DNA of 64,000 bases from Meandrina meandrites (lineage: Eukaryota > Cnidaria > Anthozoa > Scleractinia > Meandrinidae): assembly GCA_963693305.1 (NCBI GenBank), contig OY855905.1:44784895-44848894 (forward strand), given 5' to 3'. The position numbers and the translations under genes are program-made. This document shows positions 63,965 through 64,000 of this stretch, piece by piece. Every line of letters begins with the position of its first letter. The first letter of the stretch is position 1. Below the pieces are notes generated by a model, which saw only the letters and a program-made list of their open reading frames with translations, did not search any database and was not told where the DNA came from.

Positions 63965-64000
63965 CTTTTCATCAAGATATAAGAAAAAATGTTACCAAGG

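Overview
The window is animal genomic DNA, most likely from an anthozoan cnidarian such as a stony coral. That placement is inferred from the gene content: intron-rich genes, a tandem array of secreted fibrinogen-domain lectins, a DIRS-type tyrosine-recombinase retroelement, a Penelope-like element and many short DNA transposons. There are no operons. Two unrelated single-copy genes lie on the minus strand in the right half.

Positions 1-34,000 hold a tandem segmental duplication. Each unit carries one three-exon fibrinogen-related protein gene on the plus strand plus about 5-10 kb of spacer. Gene A shows only its last exon (32-294). Gene B (9427-10659) is intact, and gene D (29253-30537) is intact. 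Gene C (20814-24119) is a pseudogene with a frameshift and a transposon in exon 2. The spacers align to one another over long stretches, so each mobile-element insertion can be read against an empty site in a sister unit. Insertions placed this way are a decayed DIRS-like element (2023-5771), a Harbinger-type MITE (7727-8121), a long-palindrome MITE (19946-20427), a THAP-like transposon inside exon 2 of gene C, a TTAA-flanked foldback in intron 2 of gene C, a Penelope-like 3' end (30691-31705), and a MITE nested in an older Tigger-like element. Two minisatellites, of 119 bp and 124 bp period, mark two of the spacers.

Positions 35,633-53,017 (minus strand) contain a complete SIN3A-type corepressor gene. 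I could join 34 coding exons into one uninterrupted frame of 1247 residues covering PAH1-PAH3, the HDAC-interaction region and the C-terminal domain. Its introns hold at least five separable MITE or foldback elements, two tRNA-derived SINEs and a LINE 3' end. A compact promoter-like block at 55.58-55.72 kb probably serves it.

Positions 59,880-63,964 (minus strand) contain the last five exons (168 residues) of phosphatidylethanolamine N-methyltransferase; the first exon or exons lie beyond the right edge. A facing pair of SINEs sits in its last intron. The stretch from 55.8 to 59.9 kb shows no gene that I can support.

The lectin genes are probably innate-immune or microbe-binding proteins, SIN3A is a nuclear chromatin regulator, and PEMT makes membrane lipid in the ER; nothing suggests these three work together. 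The strongest biological signal is the lectin array: exon 1, exon 2 and the introns are nearly constant, while coding change concentrates around the presumed ligand pocket in exon 3, and a bZIP-type site sits exactly 76 bp upstream of every start codon.
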